Shown: positions 23,786 through 32,606, numbered from the stretch's first letter. The stretch: DNA of 64,000 nucleotides from Olavius algarvensis Delta 4 endosymbiont (GCA_905176665.1 CAJINA010000122.1:124001-188000), one strand, 5' to 3'. A program made the numbers and translations. The notes: generated by a model not told the origin, from the letters alone.

Positions 23786-24556
23786 ATGCTGCTGGTAATA
23801 GATGTCGGCAATACCAATATTGTGCTGGGAATATTCCAAGACGGCGATCTCATACAAGACTGGCGCGTGCGCACAGAGCACAACACAACAGAGGATGAAT
23901 TCAATATCTTGATAACCAGTCTTTTTGCCGATGGAAAAATCGTCCGCGGAGATATCGACGAAACCATCATCTCCAGCGTCGTACCGCCCATGATCACTAT
24001 CCTGGATTCATTTTGCACCCGCTACCTAGGTCATCGGCCGCAATGGGTAGACGCCCGAAGTTCCGGAATCATGCCGATCCTGTACAGCAATCCCATGGAA
24101 GTGGGCGCGGATCGCATCGTGAATGCTGTCGCCGCCTATGAAAAATACAAGCACAGTTTGATCATCATCGATTTTGGGACGGCCACGACCTTTGATGCCA
24201 TCTCGACCCGGGGTGAATACCTGGGCGGGGCCATCAGCCCCGGCATCCATATCGCGGCCGAGGCCCTGTTTCGAAAAGCCTCCAAGCTTCCCAGGGTGGA
24301 AATCTACGCCGCACCGGAAACCGTAATCGGCAAGGACACGGCCGGTAGCATCAAATCAGGTATGATCTTCGGTTATGCTGGTTTGGTGGACGGCATGGTA
24401 GACCGCATGGCAGCTGAAATGGGCGATTCACCCACAGTGATTGCCACCGGTGGACTAGCCCCCTTGATGCAGGATGTCACCCGTAACATCGCGTCGGTAG
24501 AACCACTGCTGACCCTCGAGGGACTACGCCTCATCCATGCAAAATCCAAAGCTTAG
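23786..24556 (+). CDS. coaX: Type III pantothenate kinase
   Basis: A 256-residue kinase of the ASKHA fold that phosphorylates pantothenate in the first step of coenzyme A synthesis. Typical blocks are I-D-V-G-N-T-N (residues 5-11), G-A-D-R-I-V-N-A (~107), D-F-G-T-A-T-T-F-D (~130) and G-G-A-I-S-P-G-I near 152. Unlike type I and II kinases it is not feedback inhibited by CoA and needs a monovalent cation (family knowledge). AGAGGAGG lies nine bases before the ATG. A hairpin element begins nine bases after the stop codon. Confidence 0.96.
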   Translation: MLLVIDVGNTNIVLGIFQDGDLIQDWRVRTEHNTTEDEFNILITSLFADGKIVRGDIDETIISSVVPPMITILDSFCTRYLGHRPQWVDARSSGIMPILYSNPMEVGADRIVNAVAAYEKYKHSLIIIDFGTATTFDAISTRGEYLGGAISPGIHIAAEALFRKASKLPRVEIYAAPETVIGKDTAGSIKSGMIFGYAGLVDGMVDRMAAEMGDSPTVIATGGLAPLMQDVTRNIASVEPLLTLEGLRLIHAKSKA

Positions 24557-24564
24557 GCAGCATT

Positions 24565-24737
24565 AGGACCTATCTTAAAAAACGGATTTTGTTTTAAAAT
24601 ATAGGCGGCCGCGCACATCAAACCGGAGGTGCCAGTGAAGCCAATGCCTTGCGTGGTAAATACGCCAGTATTTCGAAGGCTTGATATGAGCGCCCAACGC
24701 CGCGTTTGGGCCAAAAGACTTTTTCAAGAGGGGTTCT
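24565..24737 (+). repeat. Dispersed hairpin element, copy F
   Basis: 173 bp between two converging stop codons (coaX and the GAF-PAS gene). The arms are degenerate (AGGACCTATCTTAAAA and near-complement). The inner stem is ATCAA/TTGAT. It carries the insert GGTGCCAGTGAAGCCAATGC shared with copies G and H. Confidence 0.85.
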
Positions 24738-24749
24738 ATCGCCGGCGGG

Positions 24750-25985
24750 CTAAAGGTGGGCGGCTTTCGGTTCATGGCGGGACCGCGCTTTATCGGCGGT
24801 CGCCTGATCGATATCGAAAATCTGCCCGGAGAGATAATCTTTGGTCTTGTAGCGGGTGATGGACATCAGTTTCTTGGTGATTTCGCTCATCCGGGTAACC
24901 TGGTCGACGATAGCCGCCACCCTTTTACTGAGCGGGTTGTTCGCGTCGGCCTCCAGCATCAACAGATCGGCATGGCCCGATACCGCCTGCATGGGCTGAT
25001 TCATTTCATGGCAGACTGCCCCGGCCAGTTCAATGACGCCCTGCAGCTTTTCGCGCTGCATACGCTCGAACTCCGAGTGTTTCTGATCCCGCATATCGAT
25101 AAAACTTTCAATTAGACAGGCCTGCTCCCCGATGGTCACCGGAATCACCGATTTCAATACCGGAATCTCTTCACCACTGGCCGTAATCAAAGCCCCTTCG
25201 AAATTCTCTCGCGGCTGCCAGCCATGCATAAGCGGGCCGTGTTCGGGCTGTAGGGGACAGATGTATTTATGGTAATCGGTTCCCAACAGGTCCGCGCGCG
25301 AACAGCCGATGATGTCCAGTGCTTTGGCATTGGCATCGACTATCCGGTGCGACCCGGCATCCAGGATGACGATCCCGGTGGGGATGGAAAACAAAATGGC
25401 TTCGATACGCGCTTTGCTCTCGCGCAGCAGTTTCTCGGTTTTGATCCGCTCGTAGTGTTCAATGCTCTCCAGGGCATTGGCCGTATTGCGCATGACAATG
25501 GAGAGCAGGTCCCGGGACACATCGGGGACGGAGTTCGCCCGATCCGAAAAGAGCCCCACAAACATACCCCGCACCCTGGAACTGGTGGCGACAATATGTA
25601 AAAGCAGCTGTTCGGAATAGTCCTGCGAGGGGATGACCACGCCTTTCTTTTCCCGAATGGCCCAGGCCACAAGGCCCTTATCGATCATGAACCCCATTTC
25701 ACGCTCAACCCAGGCGACCTTGTCAACCGGGTTGCAGTGGGCAAGTTTAAAATCGGAACTCTCCGGATCCACCAGGTAAAAAGCCCGTGCTTTGAACTTC
25801 ATCAGATGGCGGATCCTTTTCTCTGCTTCCTGTAAAACCTGAGCCGGGTTGGCCACCTGGTTGATCTGTTCCTGGAAGTCCCCGATGGACAGCGCCATTT
25901 CGAGGGCATTTTGGATATAACGCCGGTTCTTTTCCAGGTAATCCACCCGGGCTTCGTATCTGTTGATTTTATTATCGCTGGTCAT
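24750..25985 (-). CDS. GAF-PAS protein with HisKA domain but no ATPase domain
   Basis: A 411-residue signalling protein. After a short helix there is a GAF-like domain (about 40-200), a helical link, and a PAS domain (about 220-330, I-E-A-I-L-F-S-I-P-T-G-I-V-I-L-D-A-G). The histidine-kinase dimerisation helices follow, with the phospho-acceptor motif V-C-H-E-M-N-Q-P-M-Q near 345. The chain ends ~65 residues later with a basic tail, so the HATPase domain (N, G1, G2 boxes) is absent. It may be phosphorylated by another kinase or act as a scaffold. It starts 49 bases after the HDOD gene on the same strand and probably shares its promoter. Confidence 0.82.
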   Translation of the reverse strand: MTSDNKINRYEARVDYLEKNRRYIQNALEMALSIGDFQEQINQVANPAQVLQEAEKRIRHLMKFKARAFYLVDPESSDFKLAHCNPVDKVAWVEREMGFMIDKGLVAWAIREKKGVVIPSQDYSEQLLLHIVATSSRVRGMFVGLFSDRANSVPDVSRDLLSIVMRNTANALESIEHYERIKTEKLLRESKARIEAILFSIPTGIVILDAGSHRIVDANAKALDIIGCSRADLLGTDYHKYICPLQPEHGPLMHGWQPRENFEGALITASGEEIPVLKSVIPVTIGEQACLIESFIDMRDQKHSEFERMQREKLQGVIELAGAVCHEMNQPMQAVSGHADLLMLEADANNPLSKRVAAIVDQVTRMSEITKKLMSITRYKTKDYLSGQIFDIDQATADKARSRHEPKAAHL

Positions 25986-26034
25986 AACCAATCCATCATA
26001 TTTAAAACGATCTACCGACCGACTGCCGGACAGA

Positions 26035-27264
26035 TCAAGTGGTCTCGACAAACAATGATTCCAGTGGCGCAAACTGGTGCAGGGCCTGCTCAATGACCCC
26101 CTTAAAACTGGCCGACGGCAACCCATACTGCTCCCAGGCCTCCTCATCAAAGCCGGCGATTCGGCACTCTCCGCTGCTGCCCAACGCCAGGCTGTTGGCC
26201 ATGATATCCGCCATATGTACAATGGTGGCCTTTACCGGGTCTTTGGCCCGCAGCGGACGGTGATGAAAATAGATATTGCTCTCCAGGGACAAGGGCAATT
26301 TCCATTTTTCCAGCAGGTACTTACCGATGCGGGCATGGTCCCAGCCCAGAATTTCTTTTTCCGCCTCCAGCAGGAGACGGTTCTGGGTACGGTTCAGGTT
26401 CAGGATAACCCTGGCCCGGTCCGGGAAATATTTATAAATGATCAGCCGGCCAATGTCGTGCAACAGCCCTGAAATGAACAGTTGTTCGGTTTGCTGGATA
26501 TTTTTATGCGCCGCCATGACCCGGGAAAGAATCCCGCAGGCCAGGCTGTGCCGAATAAACGCATTCATACTGATGATCCCTTTCGGGATACTCTTGAATA
26601 TCTGCATGGTGCTGATCCCCAGGGCCAGGCTGGTAATCTCTTTTGAACCGATCAGGGTCACGGCCCGGGTAATGCTGTCAATGCGCGAAGGAAATCCATA
26701 GAAAGCCGAATTCACCACCCTCAGCAACAAGGCTGCAATACTGGGGCTTTTATTTACGATGCGGGCAATGTCCTGCGCCGATGCCAGCGGCGCGGCGATG
26801 ACCTCGTTCAACTCATAAATAATGGACGGAATTTCAGGCAGCTTGATATCGGTCAGATCAATGGTCTTGCGCACATCCGCCTTTTTCATTTTCAGGCTGG
26901 CTTCCGCATCCCCGGCTACCTCCCGTGGCGTGATTTCCAAAAGGTCTCGCCGACTGCGATGCTCAATGGAAAGCCAGAACAGCTCCTTCAGGGCCGGGTG
27001 ATCGCGATTCACATGCTGATACTGCTGCTCCATCAGAGCGGTGACCCGTTTGACTACCTCGGGGTCGACATCAATATCCAGCCCCTCATCCTTATCCTGG
27101 TCGCCTTCAACCATCACCTCGGTAACCCCCCAGATCTTGAAAATCCTCTGGTGTTCAGCTTTCACCTGCATCCCCTTGGAAAGCAACAGACGCGAGGAGA
27201 CATCCCGGACATCCTCGCACAATACGAGGCCTTCAGTTAATTTGTCTACGTGTACGAGTCCCAT
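26035..27264 (-). CDS. HDOD-domain signalling protein
   Basis: A 409-residue protein. Its N-terminal ~70 residues resemble the DUF3391-type module often attached to HD domains (K-L-T-E-G-L-V-L-C-E-D-V-R and L-S-K-G). The central HDOD domain (about 140-340) has L-P-E-I-P, I-V-N-K-S-P-S-I-A-A-L-L-L-R-V-V-N-S-A-F-Y and G-L-L-H-D-I-G-R-L. HDOD proteins lack a complete HD phosphohydrolase site and usually act in signalling, stress or motility. ATG at 27264 is taken over an upstream frame extension. A sigma-28-like promoter lies 100 bases upstream, which links it to motility control. Confidence 0.88.
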   Translation of the reverse strand: MGLVHVDKLTEGLVLCEDVRDVSSRLLLSKGMQVKAEHQRIFKIWGVTEVMVEGDQDKDEGLDIDVDPEVVKRVTALMEQQYQHVNRDHPALKELFWLSIEHRSRRDLLEITPREVAGDAEASLKMKKADVRKTIDLTDIKLPEIPSIIYELNEVIAAPLASAQDIARIVNKSPSIAALLLRVVNSAFYGFPSRIDSITRAVTLIGSKEITSLALGISTMQIFKSIPKGIISMNAFIRHSLACGILSRVMAAHKNIQQTEQLFISGLLHDIGRLIIYKYFPDRARVILNLNRTQNRLLLEAEKEILGWDHARIGKYLLEKWKLPLSLESNIYFHHRPLRAKDPVKATIVHMADIMANSLALGSSGECRIAGFDEEAWEQYGLPSASFKGVIEQALHQFAPLESLFVETT

Positions 27265-27363
27265 AGTGAATATCCGTCTTTTTGGGGGTAGTGGGTTTTG
27301 TAGATGCTGCGACAGATACACGGATAGCGGGTCGCCGCTCACCGATCCTCCCTATTATCCGTT

Positions 27364-27390
27364 ATATCGGCATTCTCCGGGCGAACTTTA
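27364..27390 (-). promoter_or_regulatory. Sigma-28 (FliA-type) promoter for HDOD operon
   Basis: The minus strand reads TAAAGTTC, then GCCGATAT. TAAA (27390-27387) and GCCGATAT (27371-27364) are exactly 15 bases apart, against a FliA consensus TAAA-N15-GCCGATAA. Only the last base of the -10 differs. The predicted 5' leader of the HDOD gene is about 90 bases. Confidence 0.65.
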
Positions 27391-27468
27391 GGCCCGCCGG
27401 CTGATTTGCATAGGGAGTGGCAACTTTTTGGATTTAAAGTGGAATTGTCTGAGAAAAAGATAGGATGG

Positions 27469-28386
27469 TCAGGCGCGGCCGCTACTTTTTTGCAGATACC
27501 CTAAAAAACCGCGCACACTGTTGGCCATGAACCCGAGTTCCCGCTGCTGGTCTGCATCGGAAAACCGGTTGAAACCGTTGAGCAGGGGATCTCGCTCAAG
27601 GAGGACCGCCCGGCCCGCTGCTACCTGATCGCCCCCGCCAGTCTCCGTCAAGAGCCGGCTGAGTTCCGCGGCCCAGAACTGCAGCTGCCGGCGGTGCGCC
27701 CTGAGCAACTCAGCCGGCTGCCGCGTCAGACCAAAATGGCCGAAGCACATACGCTGGCAGGAGACCTGCGCAAGCGCCTGGATACTCTCCAGGCTGGTCT
27801 CGAGATAAAATTTCGGTGGGGTAGCCGGTCTTAGATAATAGCTGCCGGCCAATTCCCGGTATACGCCGCTGGCTTCTCCCGCGAAGAGGGTGCCATTGAT
27901 CAGGTAGCTCACATGGTGAACCGCATGCCCGGGGGTCAGGATGACCTCAAATCCGGGGGTCCTCATATCCTCTACCGCTACCACCTGTTCGGCCGGCACG
28001 GGGGCAATGGGACCATATGCCCGGGCCGTATCACCCAGGGTGGCGACACTGCCCGCCCACAACCGGGCAGGATCAACCAGATGTTCAACCGCCCTGGCAT
28101 GGCAGACAACCTTTGTATCGGGGAAGTGTTTCGCCAGATCACCAACGCCGCCGGAGTGATCGATGTGGATATGGGTCAGCAAGATGGCATCTAAGCGGAA
28201 AACGCCAAGATCTCTGAGGGCGGCGGTCAGCACCGGGATGGTAACCGTTGGACCGGGGTCGATCAGGTAAGTACGGTCGCCCCTGACCAGCCAGGCATTG
28301 ATAAACCGATCGAAACCGGGCAAGTTCTGGGGGAGCGGGATTAGGGTGAGCTGTTCACCGAAATTTTCAACCGGGGGCCGTATCAA
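27469..28386 (-). CDS. Metallo-beta-lactamase fold hydrolase
   Basis: A 305-residue protein with the two-metal MBL site: T-H-I-H-I-D-H-S-G-G (~75), then T-P-G-H-A-V-H-H and a late C-F-G-H-F-G. It resembles the glyoxalase II / thioester or lactone hydrolase branch. The C-terminal third is helical and lacks the DNA-processing motifs of RNase J. The substrate is unknown. Translation seems to begin at TTG (28386-28384), which overlaps the TGA of the preceding 56-residue gene (gaTTGAta), so the two are coupled. The stop lies about 100 bases from the HDOD promoter. Confidence 0.85.
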   Translation of the reverse strand: MIRPPVENFGEQLTLIPLPQNLPGFDRFINAWLVRGDRTYLIDPGPTVTIPVLTAALRDLGVFRLDAILLTHIHIDHSGGVGDLAKHFPDTKVVCHARAVEHLVDPARLWAGSVATLGDTARAYGPIAPVPAEQVVAVEDMRTPGFEVILTPGHAVHHVSYLINGTLFAGEASGVYRELAGSYYLRPATPPKFYLETSLESIQALAQVSCQRMCFGHFGLTRQPAELLRAHRRQLQFWAAELSRLLTETGGGDQVAAGRAVLLERDPLLNGFNRFSDADQQRELGFMANSVRGFLGYLQKSSGRA

Positions 28387-28553
28387 TCCATCCCCATTTC
28401 AGCTTTCAGGGTTTTGATTTGCCGGCGGAGGTCTTCGGCCTGGCGACTGCCGGGAGTTGCCGCCTGCAGCCGACGGATAAGGCCCAGCAGAATCATTTCG
28501 CTGCGGTATTCCGCACAGGTATAATTGCTCTGTTTATTCGTATCCGATGCCAT
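28383..28553 (-). CDS. Small helical protein coupled to MBL hydrolase
   Basis: A 56-residue frame (M-A-S-D-T-N-K-Q-S-N-Y-T-C) with a Leu/Ile-rich segment and a Lys/Arg-rich C-terminal helix ending K-A-E-M-G-M-D. Its stop codon TGA overlaps the TTG start of the metallo-hydrolase gene by two bases, a classical coupling arrangement that supports its being real. The ribosome site is weak. No family is recognised. Upstream, between it and copy G, lies a short hairpin TAGTGGA/TCCACTA that resembles the end of a decayed element copy. Confidence 0.5.
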   Translation of the reverse strand: MASDTNKQSNYTCAEYRSEMILLGLIRRLQAATPGSRQAEDLRRQIKTLKAEMGMD

Positions 28554-28616
28554 TGTCTATCGTTTCAAATAGTTTAAAAGCTATTTCAAATAGTGGATTT
28601 CGGTCCACTAATTGAC

Positions 28617-28789
28617 AAAGCTACCTCAAACAACGGATTTTGGTTCAAGGTCAAGGCGGCCGCGAAGATCAGACCGGAGGTGCCAGCGAAGCCAATGCCT
28701 TGCGTGGTGAATACATCGAGTATTGCGAGGATCTGATATTCGCGCCCAACACAGAGATTGAGCCAAAAGCCGTTGTTTGAGGTAGCTTT
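28617..28789 (+). repeat. Dispersed hairpin element, copy G
   Basis: Perfect 20-bp arms at 28617-28636 and 28770-28789 (AAAGCTACCTCAAACAACGG and complement). The inner stem is ATCAGA/TCTGAT, with the ~30-base insert also seen in F and H. The right arm ends at the first base of the stop triplet (28789-28791) of the zinc-ribbon gene. Confidence 0.9.
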
Positions 28790-29469
28790 TAGGCGCGGCC
28801 TGTTTTGACCAGCGACTCCTTGTATACCCGGTAAAAAATATCATTCTCGATGATACCGTGTTTAAGAACCTTCTCGATGTCATCCATATGGGAAACACCG
28901 ATGATCATGTTCACACTTTTATGAAACGCCGCCATATTGTCGTTCGTTCGAAAACGATCGGAGATCAGGGCGACGAAAATATTACGGCGGACGCCCATCG
29001 TCAGGGTGGCCAGGTAGCGCAGCACATTGTTGTGATCGGGGTCGGGCGTATCGAATTTTTCATTCACCACGATCATGTCGAAAACGTGAAAGCGCATCTG
29101 TTTGAGGGCCTCGCGTGAATTGGCCGGATGGGTTACCTGGTATCCCAGGGATTCCAGGGCGGCCTTGATTTTGCCGCGGTAAACCGGATCACCCTCACAG
29201 ATCAGCGCGGTTTCCACCCCCTCCTCCAGAAAATCAAAAGGACGATCGGCGGAATCGTAACCGGCATCGGAATCGGCTTCGTCAAAAGTCGGGACGGACG
29301 CCTGGTCTTCAGCCGGCGGAGCGGCTTCGGCCGGTGGTTCCTCGGCCTGGGGCGAAACCGTTATCTTTTCTTTGCATTTAGGGCACTTAATAGCAAAAGC
29401 CTTGCCCTGGGGAACTTTTTCGTCCGGAATTTTGAAATTTGCCTGGCACTTTTCGCAAGAAACGTCCAT
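28789..29469 (-). CDS. Zinc-ribbon protein with receiver-like domain
   Basis: A 226-residue protein. The N-terminal ~40 residues are an MJ0042-type zinc ribbon, C-E-K-C then C-P-K-C. An acidic, Pro/Ala-rich linker follows (about 45-85), then a ~130-residue domain that looks like a CheY-type receiver (A-L-I-C-E-G-D-P-V-Y, F-D-M-I-V-V-N-E-K-F, I-F-V-A-L-I-S-D-R). The usual phospho-acceptor Asp position reads N in V-V-N-E, so it may not be phosphorylated. AGGAG lies six bases before the ATG. Similar proteins in delta-type bacteria lie near motility genes; here PilT-type ATPases lie upstream. Confidence 0.78.
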   Translation of the reverse strand: MDVSCEKCQANFKIPDEKVPQGKAFAIKCPKCKEKITVSPQAEEPPAEAAPPAEDQASVPTFDEADSDAGYDSADRPFDFLEEGVETALICEGDPVYRGKIKAALESLGYQVTHPANSREALKQMRFHVFDMIVVNEKFDTPDPDHNNVLRYLATLTMGVRRNIFVALISDRFRTNDNMAAFHKSVNMIIGVSHMDDIEKVLKHGIIENDIFYRVYKESLVKTGRA

Positions 29470-29488
29470 CACCCGCTCCTCTCTTTGG

Positions 29489-29690
29489 AAGTCATCTAAG
29501 CATGAAATTTGGGCTCAAGGTCTAGTCTGTGCTCTACGGGATATGCCTGCAAAACCGGGCAGTCGCAAATAGCCTACCAGGAGGCACCAGTGAAGCCAGG
29601 GTCTTGCGTGGTAAAACCCGCATGTATGACGAAGATTTAATATGAGCGCTCAATGCCGCACAAAACCCAATGACGTTTACTAGATGGTTT
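29489..29690 (+). repeat. Dispersed hairpin element, copy H (degenerate)
   Basis: About 202 bp with decayed arms (CATCTA/TAGATG), the insert GGCACCAGTGAAGCC shared with F and G, and GAGCGCTCAATGCCGC. It fills the gap between the zinc-ribbon gene and the stop codon of the PilT-like gene (29691-29693), ending one base short of that stop. Confidence 0.65.
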
Positions 29691-30860
29691 CTAATGTTTT
29701 TTCCTGCCATAGCTGCGATCCACCTGCAGATCTTCAATATCAGTGGTCGCCTCCCCACGGCCGGCCTTGACCATATCAAGGCCACGCCCCACGATCCCTT
29801 TACGGGAAGCATAGGCCATGGCTGTCTCCTCGGTAATCTGGCCCTTCTCGTAAAGTCCGACGATAAACTTATCAAAGGTCGTCATACCGAAGGCTTCACC
29901 GGCATCGATAATTTCATAAAACGTCTTGCCTTCGGATTCACCCTGGAGAATCGTATCCTTGACCCGTAGATTGCTGCCCATGATTTCAAATGCGGCCACC
30001 CGGCCGCCGCCTACTTTGGGCAGCAGGCGCTGACAGACGATCCAGCGCACCGTATCCGCCAGCCGGATCCGGATCTGGTTCTCTTCGTCGGTGGGGAACA
30101 TACCCAGGATACGGTTAATGGTCTGGCCGGCGTCCACGGTATGCAGGGTGCTTAAGACCAAATGGCCGGTCTCGGCCGCACTGAGGCCGATCTCAACCGT
30201 TTCCCGGTCGCGCATCTCACCCACCAGAATTACTTTGGGCGCCTGACGCAAAGCTGCCCGCAGGCCGCTGGCAAAGGTGTCGAAGTCGTTGCCCATCTCC
30301 CTCTGGTTGAAGGTGGATTTCTTGTGGGGATGCTGATACTCCACTGGATCTTCCAGGGTTACGATGTGGACCGACTTTTCCTCGTTGACTTCATTTAGAA
30401 CCGCAGCCAGCGAGGTGGTTTTACCGCTGCCGGTAGCGCCCGTAATGAAGATGATCCCGTTTTTCTCCTCGGCCATTTTCAAAAATGGCGAGGGCAGGTT
30501 CATGTCTTGCACCGTGGGGATCTTGCTTTCGAGTTTCCGCAAGACAATGGAGTAATTACTCAGCTGGGAGAAGATATTGACCCGGAAGCGGGCCTTGCCC
30601 GGCAGGTCATAGGAGCAGTCGCAGGAGCCTTCGATCAACAATGTTTCGGTGAGCCGGCGATCCTGGTTGACCAGGTTCAACGCGAATATTTCCGTCTGAA
30701 ACGGGGTTAGCTCCATAAACGCCGGCTGCATCTCAACCGGCGTCAGTTGACCTGAACTTTCCACCTGGAAGGCCTTGCCCACGGTGATATTCAGGTCCGA
30801 CACGTTGTCGAATGAATCCAGCATCCGGGCCAGTATATGGTCAACTTCCTGTTTTTTCAT
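29691..30860 (-). CDS. PilT-like twitching motility ATPase (second paralogue)
   Basis: A 389-residue secretion ATPase of the PilT/PilU group. The N-terminal PAS-like domain (about 1-110) is followed by the RecA-type core with Walker A G-A-T-G-S-G-K-T-T-S (~143), the Asp box, Walker B V-I-L-V-G-E-M-R-D (~208) and the His box G-H-L-V-L-S-T-L-H-T. These ATPases depolymerise type IV pili. It is more diverged from standard PilT than its neighbour and probably corresponds to a PilU/PilT2-type accessory motor. GGGGGA precedes the ATG. It lies 50 bases after pilT on the same strand. Confidence 0.9.
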   Translation of the reverse strand: MKKQEVDHILARMLDSFDNVSDLNITVGKAFQVESSGQLTPVEMQPAFMELTPFQTEIFALNLVNQDRRLTETLLIEGSCDCSYDLPGKARFRVNIFSQLSNYSIVLRKLESKIPTVQDMNLPSPFLKMAEEKNGIIFITGATGSGKTTSLAAVLNEVNEEKSVHIVTLEDPVEYQHPHKKSTFNQREMGNDFDTFASGLRAALRQAPKVILVGEMRDRETVEIGLSAAETGHLVLSTLHTVDAGQTINRILGMFPTDEENQIRIRLADTVRWIVCQRLLPKVGGGRVAAFEIMGSNLRVKDTILQGESEGKTFYEIIDAGEAFGMTTFDKFIVGLYEKGQITEETAMAYASRKGIVGRGLDMVKAGRGEATTDIEDLQVDRSYGRKKH

Positions 30861-30910
30861 ATTGGTCCCCCTTTGTACTGATATACGACCAACCAACCGC
30901 GCCCGGCAAC

Positions 30911-31993
30911 TTAAGCATCCGTAAAATCCGTGGGCGGGTTTTTCAGAAACGGCCGGAAGCGCCCTTTCTCGTTGGATTTCATATAGGCCTCATCCGGACT
31001 GATCCGGTTGGCATTCAAATGATCCATGATGGCATCGTCGAGCAGCTGCATGCCGTACTTTTTCCCGGTCTGGATGGATGAAGATATCTGGTGGGTCTTG
31101 CCCTCCCGAATCAGATTCCGGACGGCGGAGGTGGCGATCATGATCTCCATGGCCGCGCAGCGGCCTTTTTTGTCGATCCGTTTAAACAGCACCTGGGCGA
31201 TCACCGCCCGAATGCCATCTGAAAGGGTACTCCGGATCTGGGCCTGTTCACTGGAGGGAAACACCTCGATAATCCGGTCTACGGTCTTCATGGCGCTGGA
31301 AGTATGCAAGGTACCGAAAACCAAATGCCCGGTTGAAGCGGCTTCAATGGCCAGAGAAATCGTCTCCAGATCACGCATTTCGCCCACCAGAATCACATCA
31401 GGATCTTCACGCAGGGCTCCCTTCAGGGCTGCGTGGAAGCTTTTCGTGTGCATCCCCACTTCCCGGTGGTTAATGATGCAACTCTGACTCTTATGTACAA
31501 ACTCAACCGGGTCTTCAACGGTGATGATGTGGTCTTTACGCGCTTTGTTGGCCACGTCGATAATAGCAGCCAGGGTGGTCGATTTGCCGCTGCCCGTCGG
31601 CCCGGTCACCACGCAAAGCCCCCGGGGCAGAGTTGCCAGCTTGGAGATGACGGGCGGCAGGCCGAGCTGTTCGGCCGTGAGGATATCACTGGGAATTTCC
31701 CGGAAAACAGCGGCCACACCATATTTTTGCATGAAGAAGTTGGCCCGGTACCTGGCCAGCCCGGGAATTTCATAGCCGAAATCCACATCGCCGGTTTCCT
31801 CAAACACCTTGACCTTGTCTTCAGGCGCGATCTCATAGAGCATGGCCTTGAGTTCGTCGTTATCCAGGACCTTGTATTTAATCCGTTCTATCTCGCCCAT
31901 CAGCCTGAGCGCCGGTGGCTGGCCCGAAACCATATGGAGATCGGAGGCCCCCTGTTCGTTCATCAGCTTGAAGAATGCGTCTATTTTAGCCAT
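30911..31993 (-). CDS. pilT: Type IV pilus retraction ATPase PilT
   Basis: A 360-residue hexameric ATPase that powers pilus retraction at the cytoplasmic base of the pilus machine. The N-terminus (A-S-D-L-H-M-V-S-G-Q-P-P-A-L-R) is typical PilT. The core has Walker A G-P-T-G-S-G-K-S-T-T (~136), Walker B V-I-L-V-G-E-M-R-D and H-L-V-F-G-T-L-H-T-S. The conserved A-I-R-N-L-I-R-E-G-K-T-H-Q retraction motif is present near residue 290. It is followed by the PilT-like paralogue. No pilB, pilC or pilin gene is in the window. Confidence 0.95.
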   Translation of the reverse strand: MAKIDAFFKLMNEQGASDLHMVSGQPPALRLMGEIERIKYKVLDNDELKAMLYEIAPEDKVKVFEETGDVDFGYEIPGLARYRANFFMQKYGVAAVFREIPSDILTAEQLGLPPVISKLATLPRGLCVVTGPTGSGKSTTLAAIIDVANKARKDHIITVEDPVEFVHKSQSCIINHREVGMHTKSFHAALKGALREDPDVILVGEMRDLETISLAIEAASTGHLVFGTLHTSSAMKTVDRIIEVFPSSEQAQIRSTLSDGIRAVIAQVLFKRIDKKGRCAAMEIMIATSAVRNLIREGKTHQISSSIQTGKKYGMQLLDDAIMDHLNANRISPDEAYMKSNEKGRFRPFLKNPPTDFTDA

Positions 31994-32090
31994 TTAAGTT
32001 CCCCCATGTTGAACCGATCGGTTTGTAGGTAACTCGTTTTAGCGATAAAGATGACCCGGCATTACGGCCGGCAGCGGCGAATCCCGGGGG

Positions 32091-32606
32091 TCATGCGGGG
32101 TTTTTTCTAGGAAAATTCAACAACTGCAGTCTATCGTCCTGTTCGTCGTGGGCTTTCATTTCTTCCTTGCCCGTTTCCAGGATCTTTGTATGGATTTCGA
32201 TGATAGACTGGATTTGCGATTCAATCTGCTGGCGCTGCCGTTTGAGTTCGGCAATGTCTTCATGCAGCTGGGAAAGACGTTTGTGTGCCCGTTGCAGCAG
32301 TTTTTCAGCCTTAACTTCGGCATCGGCAATGATCAGATCGGCCGATTTCTTGGCGTTGCTTTTCATCTGCTCCATGACCGTTTGCGAGTTTACCAGAGCG
32401 CTTTTGAAAGTTTCTTCGCGCTCACGGTACGCCGCCACCTCTCGTTTGCTGCGTTCGAGGGCTCTTTCCAAGCGCTCCATCCGTTCAGCCTGGGCCTGCA
32501 GAGCCTCGGCCACCTGCTCCAGGAAGGCATCGACCTCTTTGACGTCGAAACCCCGAAACTTGACCCGGAACTGTCGATTCTGAATGTCGAGCGGGGTAAT
32601 ATCCAT
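32091..32606 (-). CDS. DivIVA-domain protein
   Basis: A 171-residue coiled-coil protein with the DivIVA N-terminal membrane-binding motif (M-D-I-T-P-L-D-I-Q-N-R-Q-F and G-F-D-V-K-E-V-D-A-F-L), followed by one long heptad-rich helix (about 30-150). DivIVA proteins mark curved membranes and recruit partners to poles and septa. The start ATG at 32606 is chosen because GGGAGG sits six bases upstream. It follows the yggT gene by 28 bases in the same operon, a very common pair. Confidence 0.92.
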   Translation of the reverse strand: MDITPLDIQNRQFRVKFRGFDVKEVDAFLEQVAEALQAQAERMERLERALERSKREVAAYREREETFKSALVNSQTVMEQMKSNAKKSADLIIADAEVKAEKLLQRAHKRLSQLHEDIAELKRQRQQIESQIQSIIEIHTKILETGKEEMKAHDEQDDRLQLLNFPRKNPA

